From Acanthosepion lycidas (lineage: Eukaryota > Mollusca > Cephalopoda > Sepiida > Sepiidae): a DNA stretch of 64,000 nt. The DNA is taken from contig OZ010586.1 in the NCBI GenBank assembly GCA_963932145.1, positions 56,848,650 to 56,912,649 on the forward strand. Reading direction: 5' to 3'. The first letter of the stretch is position 1, and each line of letters starts with the position of its first letter. A program made the translations under genes and the position numbers. Below, piece after piece: positions 24,704 to 35,383 of this stretch. The notes beneath the pieces are model-generated. The model worked only from the letters and a program-made list of their open reading frames with translations, was not told the origin of the DNA and made no database searches.

Positions 24704-25124
24704 ACTACATTCTACTCGTTTGGCTTACGCACCCTCCTCTAAGATCTTCCAATTATTATAGCCAAAAAGCATGAAAAGTACCTTTTACTTACTATATATA
24801 TTCTCCCATGTTCATAATATTGTTTCTTATTGAACTTTCGTTCGTTGAGTTTCATTTTACGAGCCGCCTGATTCATCCATCTTTCTTCATGACATAATTA
24901 CACATCTTTTGGGGACCATACTTTTCTGAAAAAGATGTTCATTTTTTGTAGTTTTTCTCATAAATGGCATCTTCTCTACAACATTCATTGGAGAGTGTTA
25001 TTTTAGCCGAAACACAGATGATTATTACTAACTTTTCCTTTACAACATGACGTTATGTTGAAATGAAGGAACGTTATCAAAACCAGAAATTTCCTTGGCC
25101 ACCTGACTTTTAGTTAGTTGTAAA

Positions 25125-25232
25125 GCATTTTTTAGGGACACAATCGTGGGGATCTCACTGAGAATCGAATTCACTAAACAATTTCAATGATACCAGTTTG
25201 CTAACCACTGCGCCACAGAAGTGCGGTCTAAT
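25125..25232 (-). mobile_element. tRNA-derived SINE-like fragment
   Basis: Read on the minus strand it starts CTTCTGTGGCGCAGTGGTTA, an almost standard tRNA 5' half and pol III A box, and later has AATTCGATTCTC, which fits a B box. The tRNA-like part ends in GTGAGATCCCCACG. No cloverleaf with a proper 3' half can be completed, so a SINE head is likelier than a tRNA gene. It differs from the SINE at 5.7 kb. Confidence 0.6.
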
Positions 25233-26476
25233 TTATTATATGCATATTTATACTGGTTCGTTTGTTTGTTTCCAATGCAAATTGATAAGAAGTACTCGAC
25301 AAATATATATTTTCATCTAAAATGTCATGAATGTCATCGAATGTCATCGAATTTCACTTTTCTGCTTTAATTTAAATCGCAGGAAACACAATAAGACGCA
25401 AATTACAGTATACATCTTTAAACATTGATGAGAAACACTGAAAATTCATTTCAAATATTCTGCAGCAGCCCAAAAATGTTCAGTTTGCCTCACAGATAAT
25501 TATCATCTTGCTCAACGTTAGAATAGCAAAAGTTCTTTTCTCGAATGTCCAGAAATATTTGTAAAAAATATTTCCCAAATAATAGTTTCATTTATTGTCA
25601 TTTCTGGTTTCAATATTGCTCGACATATTTGGACATAGAAAATGAAACTATATCAAACATGCACTCAATATTCTGCTTTAGAGGCGATTTTAAACGTTTA
25701 GTAGTGTCACGCATTATGAATCTCTATCTCAAGTTGGGACCAAAGAAACAGAGCTAAAAAGGAAGGGATCAAGAGGCCATCGAGTGGTATTAATCTCGTA
25801 TTACTGTACAAACCTTCAGACAAGCACATCACGACCAACAGTTGTAACTGTTGAAGTAGATACTTGGTAATAACCAATTCTATGTTAGTTGACTCAGTAC
25901 CTAATCATGTAAGTGGTCAATTATTTCGTAGTGTTTCTGAATTTATTTGTCATCTAGAATTCTGTCTCTGTCTAAAAGGTAGATGCAATAATTGTGGTAC
26001 TCCCAAACTTGAACCACTACGTCTGCACAATATCGACTGACGCTAAAGAAGACTATGACCGATATGATTAAAGTTGCAATATGTTTACTCCGAGGAGTTC
26101 AATCATTTTCATTGATATGCTATTCGAATTTTCCCTTTTTTTCCATGTCAATCCACAAATCGCATGGTCAGACATTGAAGGTAGAAAAAATACAGTAGGG
26201 AGGAGCCTACGTTTCTCTTCATCGCTCTGTGTTGGATGTTTTGGAAGCCGAAAAATATTTATATAAATGATTATTTGGTGAAAACCTAAGAACATTGTTT
26301 ATCATGAAATTTTTGACTCACTCTATTTTCATGAAACTTTCAGTTGAAAACGTTTTGAACAAAAGTCTAAATTTCTTACCAAGAAAATATTTTGTTTGGA
26401 ATGATTCAAGGACAATGACAATGAAGCTTTTCAAATTATTTTCCTCTTTATCAAGGTTGGGGTACTTCTAGCTAAA
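25233..26476. other. No gene seen
   Basis: No convincing gene. Short overlapping frames at 26068-26295 occur on both strands and have no recognisable domain. Confidence 0.5.
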
Positions 26477-26484
26477 GCTTAATG

Positions 26485-27060
26485 CAGCATTTCTCAACCG
26501 GTGCGCCCGACCGCACTAATCCGCTCTGAAAGGTAGCCAGGTGCGGCCTAAGTTAACAGAAGAGTAATTTATTAATTATTTTCATATTTAAAAAATCTTT
26601 TTTTTAAAAAAAAAAAAAAAAAAAAGCTAGAGATACCAAATACATGGCTTCCATGTCTATGTTTTTGTCTTTGTCATTTAATATTTTAAATGAATACTAA
26701 ATTCCTTAATCCTTAAGAAGTGGATAATCCTTACCCTTGTGCCTTCCTCAAGGGATTTAAATCAGTCATTATCCGTCTCTCTAAAAAATAGCAGATTCTT
26801 CATAAATCTCTTTAAATGACAATTGTACCGCTAATCTTCAACATTGCCAAAGTACATCTAGAACAGGTTTCACACATTTGTACTTAAATTTACAATGTAA
26901 TGTATAATACAAACGTTTATTTCAGGAGTCTTCATTATTATTTTCCTATTTTAAAATTTCATGACTAATTTTTTATTATTAAAATTTAACTTGCGCCTAG
27001 AATTGTAGTTATTTTATTAGTGAGCCCTGAATTAAAAGAAAAAAACGTTGGGAAATACTG
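26485..27060. mobile_element. Non-autonomous hAT element (576 bp) with 8-bp target duplication
   Basis: Starts CAGCATTTCTCAACCGGTG and ends AACGTTGGGAAATACTG, whose complement is CAGTATTTCCCAACGTT. Both are variants of the CAGTGTTTCTCAACC terminus common among hAT (Charlie-like) elements. Flanking 8-mers are GCTTAATG (26477-26484) and GTTTAATG (27061-27068), a target duplication with one difference. The interior is AT-rich with a long A run (26608-26625) and no transposase frame. Confidence 0.85.
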
Positions 27061-27068
27061 GTTTAATG

Positions 27069-27547
27069 ATTAATTTAATCCGGCAAAAGCTGCAATGCTA
27101 AGGTACTTAGTGATGAGAGAACAAAAGATTGTCAGTTCTGGAAAAATAACATAATAATATCGTTTTTTAGCAGGCGCCTTCGGTGCAGTCTATAGTTTTT
27201 GATAGATTCTACCAAAATAAGGATGCCACACGTCGACATAATGAATCGAATTTGAAACAATACAACAGTCTTGCACTCGAAATACGATAGCCATGGAAAT
27301 GTCGGTTATTTTTATATGTGATTAAACGGCTACTGTGAGATATTAATGAAATAAGAAAATTAGCATTTTGTGTCATCAAACTATTGGAATGCTAAGAATT
27401 ATCAGAAATGTTAAGAAAAGCACTTCGCCAAAACTGGGTACTAAAATGAAATTGCACATGAGAATGTTTATTCAAATAAATTAGGTCGATATTCACAAGG
27501 AAAATGTTATTCAACATTCTTTCAATAAAAATAAACTTTCATAACTA
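27069..27547. other. No gene seen
   Basis: Nothing recognised between the hAT element and the mariner MITE. Confidence 0.5.
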
Positions 27548-27642
27548 TTAGGTTGGTGCAAAAATAATGACGTGATAATGTCGTTTTTTGACGTTACGTC
27601 AAAAAACGACATTATTACGTCATTATTTTTGCACCAACCTAA
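27548..27642. mobile_element. Mariner MITE, near-perfect hairpin (95 bp)
   Basis: Begins TTAGGTTGGTGCAAAAATAA and ends with the complement, with TA on both outer sides. The arms pair over about 46 bp with one mismatch and almost no loop. The terminus is of the same type as the human mariner MITE MADE1 (TTAGGTTGGTGCAAAAGTAA). Relatives in the window lie at 40242-40327, 42744-42840 and 51503-51582. Confidence 0.93.
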
Positions 27643-27644
27643 TA

Positions 27645-28355
27645 CAACATAAAAAATATTAAAAAATGAAAATCGAAATATCACAAGTATTTATATTATT
27701 TTCATGAAGATTCTATCAAATCTAGACTAAGAAAGACTTACATATTTTCACATTTAATTCCCAGATGCCTTTATAAGATGGGCCATGTTTCTGTTTCTAT
27801 ATTTCTATAATGAAACGTTTCTCAGTCAGAAAAAGAAAGATCTTGCTTATTGGAAAAATCGTTTCATTTACTTTCATAAGATGTCCACTTGAGCAAAGAT
27901 ATTAAGAGCAGGTCGAGCGACGGTAAAAGCTATTTAAATGCAAATATATAATTATTGATCCATCCAGGCCATTAGAAAGATTTTTTCAAAAAGTTACACA
28001 AATATTTTTCTTATTTTACTTCTTATGTTTTCATGTTTATTTTCGATTAATTAATCTGCTGCGGTTGTCAAATATATATCTACATACATATTTAAATTCG
28101 TAGATACATATAAGACTTTTTTATATTTTCCACTGACGTTTGCCAAACATGTATAAAGCATTGTGTAGTTGCATCATTCTTTCTTTACAAACTTCATTCA
28201 AATAACCATTAAAAAGCTAGGGTGCTGAAAAATAATGAGAATAACGAATAAGTACCATATCTTTAACTGAAATATGACATTCATCTCGCAATCGGCAATA
28301 TAATACTTTTCATTTGTTGAAGCATTTTAAGGATTAAAAGTCATTGAAAAAAAAT
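27645..28355. other. No gene seen
   Basis: AT-rich and featureless on both strands. Confidence 0.5.
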
Positions 28356-28359
28356 AACT

Positions 28360-29045
28360 TCAAGGAGACAGAATGCATGATTGTTAGCAAAAAAGATTAT
28401 CCAAAAGTGCGAATTGCAATTCGGAGATCAAGAATCAAACAAGTACGGAAATTAAAATATCTAGAAAGTGTTTTATCAGAGAACGGAAAGTTTGAAACTG
28501 AAATCTGAAGGTGTATTAGGATAGCCAAGGAAACCATTCCAAAAGATAAGCAGAAAATTAAAAAATACAAAAGATTCGCTAGAAACAAGGAAAAGAGTAC
28601 TAAACTGCTATGTGATATCTGTCCTCCTGTATGGCAGTGAGTGCAAGACAATCTTCTGAAACATGAAGAAGTGATCTGAAGCAACAGAAATGTAGTTCTA
28701 CTGAAAGATGCTGAGGATGCTATGCGAGCAACAACAAAGTTTTAGAGAAAATAGAAACAAAAAGGACACTCATACTTAACATCAGGAAGAAAGAGTTGAG
28801 GTTTCTAGAGCACCTAATGAGGAAAGGGGCTTGGAAAATCTGATACTCACAGGATAGAATGAAAGCAAGAGAGACAGAGGAAAGCAACGCATAACATACT
28901 TAATGAGTTTGGGTGCATGGATAGTGGAAGAGGGTTTAGGAGAAATAACAGAATTACAGTTTTATTAATAGCTACAAGTGGCAGGAAGTTATGGAGAGCC
29001 ATGATCGACTACGCCCTGATTGGACATGGCACATAAAGAACAAGA
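28360..29045 (+). mobile_element. LINE reverse transcriptase 3' relic (RTE-like)
   Basis: Decayed C-terminal part of a LINE ORF2. On the plus strand the pieces are IMIVSKKDYPKVRIAIRRSR, then RIKQVRKLKYLESVLSENGK (the usual K-KYLGS turn after the polymerase core), later LLYGSE-type sequence, a FLEHLMRK block and near the end SGRKLWRAMID. This order (KYLGS, cysteine/LLYG block, FLGH--R, W--M) is characteristic of several RTE-like or related LINEs common in molluscs. Several stops and frame changes break it. It is clearly a different clade from the LINE at 60.8 kb. Confidence 0.72.
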
Positions 29046-30421
29046 AGAAATATTTCTTAACGCTGTTTAACAAATATCCACTTTGTAATTCCATCCTATT
29101 TTAGCTCTGTATTTCTATTTCTATAAAATTGTTAATTTATTTACTCCAATATTACATTATTTTTTATGAATTATTTGAAAAAATGTTTTAGCAGACGTAT
29201 CTGTCGATATATAATCTTAATGAATATTAATGCAAAGATATAAAGATTGTATAAGAAAATTAAATATTTACTTTTACTTTCATTTTCTTTTTTCTTCATA
29301 AGTAAGTAACTCATGATAGAGCAAAAATGCAAGCAGATAAGATGTTACAATTTATAAAGTAATCCGTTAAAATGGAACTAAAATGGTAAATATAATAAGA
29401 ATAGCTGTGAATTGTGTTGTAAATAATCAGTTCTCTTAAATTTCTTCCTTCTCATTTGCTGCCTTTCATAGCTTCATCCAAAGCGGTTTTGTTTTATCTC
29501 AACCATTGATCAACGACTTCTCAATACTTACTCTCAACTTAAACAATAATATACAAATATTATAAATTCCTTCCTAGATTTCTATACTATTGAATTAGAA
29601 ATGATGTCCCGAGTAGGTTAAAATGTCCGTATTTCATCATGTGGAATATTTTTTGATTTCTTTCAAAAACATATTTTCCTTATCTCTAAAATGAACACAC
29701 CTCAACAACATATAAACGCTATCAAATAAGTAAAAATAGATTTATCACTAAGTATTTTAAGCATGAATTCATTGGGGTAGAAGATGGGAAAACCATCGAG
29801 ACTTAGGACAACGAAAGTGAAATTATCATAACACAAAAGGCAGATGTATATCAATATTGTTTGGAGAGAGATATACATCCAAAGATTCGTCGGCATAATT
29901 CCATAGGCAATAATATTAATATGTGTACATTTAAACTATTTCTATTGAATATTTATTCGCAGCAAATCAATAAATACTTTTCCTTAGTCAAATATTCGGG
30001 CCATATCCTTATATTTTTTTTCTTTTCCCATTCTATTTAGCTATCAATTTTCCTACAGTACATCCACTTAGCCATTTTAAATCACTTTTAAATCATGTAT
30101 GATTTTATTATGCAACTCAATTTTTTCACAATAAAATTTCTTATTGAAAAAATAATGTTTGTACAATTTTCTGAACACGGTTATGTGATAAATATACCGT
30201 GTGAATTACAGCTTATAACACCTATTTTTATTAGAATTATTTAATGGCGTGAGATGCTATTATACAACTCTAAGGTTGGGCCTCATATTGTAAATTGACT
30301 GATTGATTGATTCGTTTTCTACGGTTTGTCAACTCTTTGCAAGTTATTTAAAGCCAGAAAATATTTTTAGATTGTAAGAATTTTTTGAGATAATAATGAT
30401 TTAGTGATACAAGTTTTACTA
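29046..30421. other. No gene seen
   Basis: No gene or repeat family recognised; a few short AT-biased frames only. Confidence 0.5.
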
Positions 30422-30535
30422 ATTAACCCATAGCTGAGGGGAGAAGAGGTGGATTCATACCTTTCCCAAGGGTATTGGCGCGTAAGTAAATATAATGAAT
30501 TCAACGTGATGTGGCCGTAAGCCTTTATGTTATAA
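30422..30535 (-). mobile_element. Partial SINE sharing body with the 5.7-kb SINE
   Basis: On the minus strand it contains GAATTCATTATATTTACTTA, then CCAATACCCTTGGGAAAGG, TATGAATCCACC and CAGCTATGGGTTAA. These correspond in order to the body of the SINE at 5750-5835. The head upstream (CTTACGGCCACATCACG) differs from that SINE's tRNA-like head, and the 3' half is missing. AAT triplets follow at 30534-30570. Confidence 0.72.
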
Positions 30536-31563
30536 ATAATAATAATAGCAATAATAACAATAATAATAATTGATATTTATTTTTTTTAATTTTGGATATA
30601 CAAAAATGTTATAAAGTTGTTGGTTGAAATTATGCAACGTTAAAAATTTCAACAAATTTTAACAGATATCAGAAAATATTAATACAATAGAAGCGGCCCC
30701 TCATTAAATTCGATGCAAATGAGAATAGAAAACAATATTCAAACCAAGCTTTCCTAGAAGCAATAAAAACTACTGCAAGTCAAAATGTAGAAAAGTTTAC
30801 AAAATTTAAGAATAAAAGATTGATGAATATCATAGATCGTCAAGGATGTCAATATTAACATTCAGTTATGTGTAATATTGTGTTAATCACATATATATGT
30901 TTCTCTGGTTTATTTTTGAGGGAAAAACTAACAACCCGAAAACAAGTCATTATCAATAGTTTTATAAGGATAGATATTATAAGCTAAACCTAACAAGACA
31001 TATTGCTCATAAAATATGAGCAATAAACCAAAATCGCTTAATATCAATTTCATTGATTGGCATAATAAAATCTGATATCGTGTAGGCACAAAAGATTATC
31101 ACTGGCCAACATTAAATTTATTGTTTTAGAACAATTTTGATCAACTGAATCTAAAAATTCCATTGGATTTGCTCGATCAGGTCATCATGATGTTCTTTAC
31201 GTTTTTGTTTACATTGTTATGTCCATTAAAATATCTAAATATGCAACATAATTCACACAATAAAACTAATTACTATGTTCATTAAAAAAATTTTAATCAG
31301 AAGTATTCTCAAACAAAAATAGCTACATAAATATTAAAACACGCCTCCAAAATATTTATAAACCAAAAACACGCAAGAAAGTGCTTACAGCTCAAAACAC
31401 ACCAATTAAACTGTACAATACAAAACCATAGAATACAAATTGGAAAGGTTGTTTTATTAGTCATTATAATTTAGTTATATCGCGTGGACGCAGTAGTAAG
31501 CATATCACGTAACTGCTGATATTCAAGAACACATTCACGTCCACACACACTATCAAGAAACGA
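30536..31563. other. No gene seen
   Basis: AT-rich. A short AAT-type triplet run at the left edge; otherwise nothing recognised. Confidence 0.5.
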
Positions 31564-33000
31564 CTCAGCAACTTGGTGACCAGGATAAAGCTTGGGCGCC
31601 ACACATGGTAAGACATGTACCGAGTATCTGCGTCGATGGACCAAGAGCAAGAATAATTGTCTGAAGTTTGGAATTCCCATGTTTTTGAGGAAGTCAACAA
31701 ACCATAACACTGACTGCTACTTCTGTGCTATTGATATGACTGGGATCAACAGAAAAACAGGAGTAGCCTCAAGCATCCTGATCTTCAATCAATACGTCGC
31801 CCTGTAGAAAATTCCAATACCTGTCTTTGGAGAACTTCCTGACATAAGTGTTCAAGAAAATGGAAAAGAAGTGGATTTTGACGATGATGTTCCACATTCT
31901 TTTTCCCAAAAGGAACTAAATGATCTCGTTCAAAATCTCAGCTTGTTAAAGTCCCTCTGCCGAACTGTTAGCATCCAAACTGAAGGAAAAAAAAAACTTT
32001 CTCTCTGACAAGTGCTCGCCTCACCTACTACCACAACAGGCATCAATGTGTCTCCGTTTTTTTTTCCTCTGAAGTGAAAGACCTGGCGCATTGTACAGAT
32101 ATTGCGCAGCGTCTGCACAAGATTAGAGTGCCATAGTATGAACCCAAATATTGGAGACTGTTCATTGATAGCAACAAGCGATCACTGAAATGCATTCTAC
32201 TGCACAATGACAACCAGTTTGCCTCTGCACCCCTCGCTCACTCAACTACACTGAACGAGAAATATGAAGCAGTAGAGTATATATTGGAGAAAAATCATTA
32301 TGATCAGCATATGAGTGGTTTATTTGCGTTGACATGATGGTGAACTTTTTTGTTGGGACAACAGTCTGGGTTCATCAAGTAGCCATGCTTTCTGTGAATG
32401 TGGCATAATAGGCTTTTCGTGTAATGCTTGAGCATTACACGAAAAAGTGCTAAGCCTGTTCAAGAGAAACTGATGGATTGAAGAACAACGACCATCATCA
32501 ATAAGCCTCTGGTGGACAGAGACAGGATACTTTTCCCACCACTGCACATCAAGCTTGACTTGATCAAGCAGTTCACCAAAGCTCTGCACAAGGATTGTGG
32601 CTGATTCACTTACTTGTGCTAGACTTTTCCAGGATTGACAATGGAGAATTTGAACGCTGTCATCTTTGATGGTCCTCAAATCCGTTAGCGCATCAGAGAT
32701 CCAGAGTTTGAAATCTTAATGTACGAAGCGGAACTGGAAAAGGAAGACTTTTGTTCTGGTCGTGAAGAACTTTCTTGGCAACAACAAGGCTAAGAACTAC
32801 GCAGACCTTGTTATCAATATGCTAACTGCTTTCAGAAAGCTCGTATGCAACATGGGAATCAAAATGCATTATTTATTCTCACATGTGGATCGGTTTCCTG
32901 AGAGTGACGAACAATGGGAGAGATTCCATCAGAACATGAAAGAGATGGAGACCAGGTATCAGGGATGCTGGGATGCAGTGATGGCTGAATACTGCTGATC
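31564..33000 (+). pseudogene. Decayed copy of a multicopy uncharacterised protein family
   Basis: Plus-strand pieces in the correct order for a large protein family that I remember as repeated many times in cnidarian, arthropod and cephalopod genomes and usually left unnamed. They are: KTCTEYLRRWTKSKNNCLKF and TDCYFCAIDMTGINRK (about 31.60-31.76 kb), DFDDDVPHSFSQKELNDLV (31.87 kb), YEPKYWRLFIDSNKRSLK and LLHNDNQFASAPLAHS (32.14-32.25 kb), a region corresponding to the cysteine-bearing CFLC-WDSRAR block (32.38 kb), PPLHIKLDLIKQF (32.55 kb), and finally FLGNNKAKNYADLVINMLTA, then MHYLFSHVDRFPES and RFHQNMKEMETRYQG, ending with a TGA at 32996-32998. Several frame changes and stops separate the blocks, so it is dead. 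Conserved Asp, Cys and His positions hint at an enzyme, and the multicopy habit suggests a transposon origin, but neither is proven. No terminal repeats were found. Confidence 0.75.
32414..32445. repeat. 32-bp inverted duplication inside the pseudogene
   Basis: TTTTCGTGTAATGCT (32414-32428) is the exact complement of AGCATTACACGAAAA (32431-32445) with a 2-nt spacer. The right arm encodes HYTKK, the expected family sequence; the left arm is an inverted copy inserted just upstream of it, after a WDSRA-like stretch. Confidence 0.93.
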
Positions 33001-34403
33001 TTTGGAGAAAGATACTCCAGCCACTGATAATTCTAAGGGTTCAAATAAACAAAATTTCAACCCCTGAATTTTGAACAATGATGACGTAATATGCAATTTA
33101 CATGTACATACATTTATCAATATATAATATTCAATTTAGTGTAATCGATGTTTGTAACATTTAATTAAGAAATAGTGTTAGAAAACAATTTTTATTTTTC
33201 GTATGAAAAATATTTAAAAAATCCAAATGATAATGTCACGTGTCATTTTTGGATTCAGCGATGAAAACTTATCCTAAATCCTAAATCATTTGGAAAAACA
33301 TAGACAACTTAAAAAATGTTTTCGTACCCAGTGTTATTAATAACTTATTATGGAAAAAGAAGAAGTTTTTAAGTTTGTTCCTTTTGAAGGAGGTGACTTT
33401 TTTCGGTGACAAACAGAACTGATCTCCTTCCTTGATAGCAATGGGGCTTGCATTTAGATTACACTTCTGTTTCACCACAAATTTTTATACCTGCCACTTC
33501 TCTAGACGCGAGAAAGTTAGATATTTCATTTGGCCACAGATCATTGATATCTTCTCCGTTTATGTTGGGATAAGAAGCGAGAACAAATCGAAAATATGTT
33601 GACTGATGTATTCGACTTTTCAGTGACTACATTCGATTTATCTTTCTCTTCAAACACTAGCATGGAAGTCTCTCTGGACTGCTTGGCATAACTTTTGTGT
33701 TCATAGCACAGGGAAGAGACATGGCTCTAAAATAAACGCCCAACAATATATAAGATTCTGCCAGCGTGCATTACAACTTACATTTACAAAACGTACAAAT
33801 ATGTGTTTTTGTAAGAGAGAGAGAAGAAAAAGAAATTATTCTTTTTGATATTAAGTAAGAGTTTTATTCAAATATCCTTTTGTATTAATCAGCCTAAATT
33901 TGGGAAAAATTAATGAGTTTCGAAGCTCGCAGTAACTTTTCCTTTTCCACCTTATTTATATCTCATAATCCCATGACCTCATAGATCACCGAGAATGTCA
34001 GAGTAATGGAGTTACTTAATGATGTACATCTATTCTCTAAATAATATGCGACAGATTGTACTTGCTTACATGGTATCAGAAGCAAACATTATCTTCTGAC
34101 TTGACCTAGTGGGAGAGTTGAATTTCTTTCCTTTCCTAATCGAACGAAGATATGCACTGATTCAGGTGGTAGGATTTCTTTTTGAGTGTTCTATCTTTCT
34201 TGATCATAACCCCCCAGATGGTATTCATCTCTACTGAGAAGATTGTCAATGTCTAACGTGTGCACTGATTCTTTCAGTCGTATTTTCCTCAAATGTTTGC
34301 CCTTTCTATTATCTTCACTTCATTCCATACCAGATTTCAATGTCTCTCTTCCGATAATTTTCTGTTTCCCCACTTTTACTTGTAACTATTTTAGAATATA
34401 TTA
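33001..34403. other. No gene seen
   Basis: No gene recognised. A 65-codon minus-strand frame (33281-33478) is lysine/phenylalanine rich, with no domain. Confidence 0.5.
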
Positions 34404-34574
34404 CAGTGTAACCCGGATATAAGAGACCCGATATAAGAGAAACCCGGATATAAGAGAGATTTTCTCTGGTCCCAAATTAGAGCCATACTTACCTAAACAA
34501 TATAAGATAAGATAAACCCGGATATAAGAGACTTCTTCGGGTCCCGACAACTCTCTTATATCCGGGTTGCACTG
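34404..34574. mobile_element. pogo/Tigger-type MITE (171 bp) with internal repeats
   Basis: Starts CAGTGTAACCCGGATATAAG and ends with the complement (one change), with TA on each side (34402-34403, 34575-34576). The motif CCGGATATAAGAGA or close variants occur four times on the plus strand inside it plus once inverted at the right end. It shares TCGGGTCCCGACAACTCTC near the right arm with the 85-bp relative at 22106-22190. Confidence 0.82.
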
Positions 34575-34576
34575 TA

Positions 34577-35180
34577 CTAATCTTAGCCAAGCTGCTATTT
34601 AGGAAATTAAATTTCATAGAGTAAGGAACTAACTGCAATATTCTTATACTTCAAAAGGTTTGTTATATCAATGTTGATGACGTCATATAGATTTTGATTC
34701 CAGTTTATACAGATTGTAAAAAAATCACGGTAATTTACGCGTATTCTCTTTACAAAAATTGTAAATGTTTCAAATTAAAACGTTCAACAAAAGATCAATT
34801 TAAATGTTTTATTTCCATTTTAGGACTTCATTCAACAAATGATGACGATATTCATCCCAGAATCCTGAAAAAAAGAGCAAAATCCAAAAGTCACTTTGTA
34901 GCCACTGTCTGAGGTTAATAAATTTAAAACACAACTGAAACTGAAAAACTTGATAATCATTCAGAACTAGACAGAATTTTTAAAAAATGGAAGGAAAATA
35001 GCAGAAATCCATTTTAGCAAAAAAAGAAAAAAGGTGCCAAAAAGTGGTACAGATTATTATGTCAGACAAGAATGGACGACGAAGTAGTTAGGAAATTCAC
35101 TCCCTTACAATTAAGTTAATGTCTAGGAAATAGCAGCAAATATTACCAATAATCTTATATATTATATATATGCCCATTTT
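34577..35180. other. No gene seen
   Basis: A 72-codon frame at 34694-34912 has no recognisable domain; nothing else noted. Confidence 0.45.
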
Positions 35181-35194
35181 CACGAATAATTGTT

Positions 35195-35248
35195 GCCGAT
35201 CGCCTGATGATTTCGTGAAAACGCATGAAACTTATAATTGCGGTCGGC
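35195..35248 (+). ncRNA. Hammerhead-like ribozyme motif with 9-bp stem I
   Basis: Order of parts on the plus strand: GCCGATCGC (35195-35203), CTGATGA (35204-35210), TTTCGTGAAAACGCAT, GAAAC (35227-35231), TTATAATT, GCGGTCGGC (35240-35248). The first and last blocks pair over 9 bp with one G-U wobble and directly flank the hammerhead core, exactly where stem I should lie. Stem II is imperfect (CGT/ACG around a GAAA loop, then mismatches), and stem III is very short with a C-A mismatch. All invariant core bases are present apart from doubts at stem III. It lies just upstream of a (TA)n array and a PLE, matching the known link of hammerheads with PLE terminal repeats. Confidence 0.55.
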
Positions 35249-35267
35249 CACTGTTCACCGGGAATTT

Positions 35268-35315
35268 ATTTAGAAATATATGTTTAGAAATATGTGTTTA
35301 GAAATATATGTTTAG

Positions 35316-35379
<64 letters not shown>
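35268..35379. repeat. 14-bp minisatellite grading into (TA)n
   Basis: Four units of TTTAGAAATATATG (one with ATGTG) from 35268 run straight into about 29 perfect TA units ending near 35379. Confidence 0.92.
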
Positions 35380-35382
<3 letters not shown>

Positions 35383-35383
35383 G

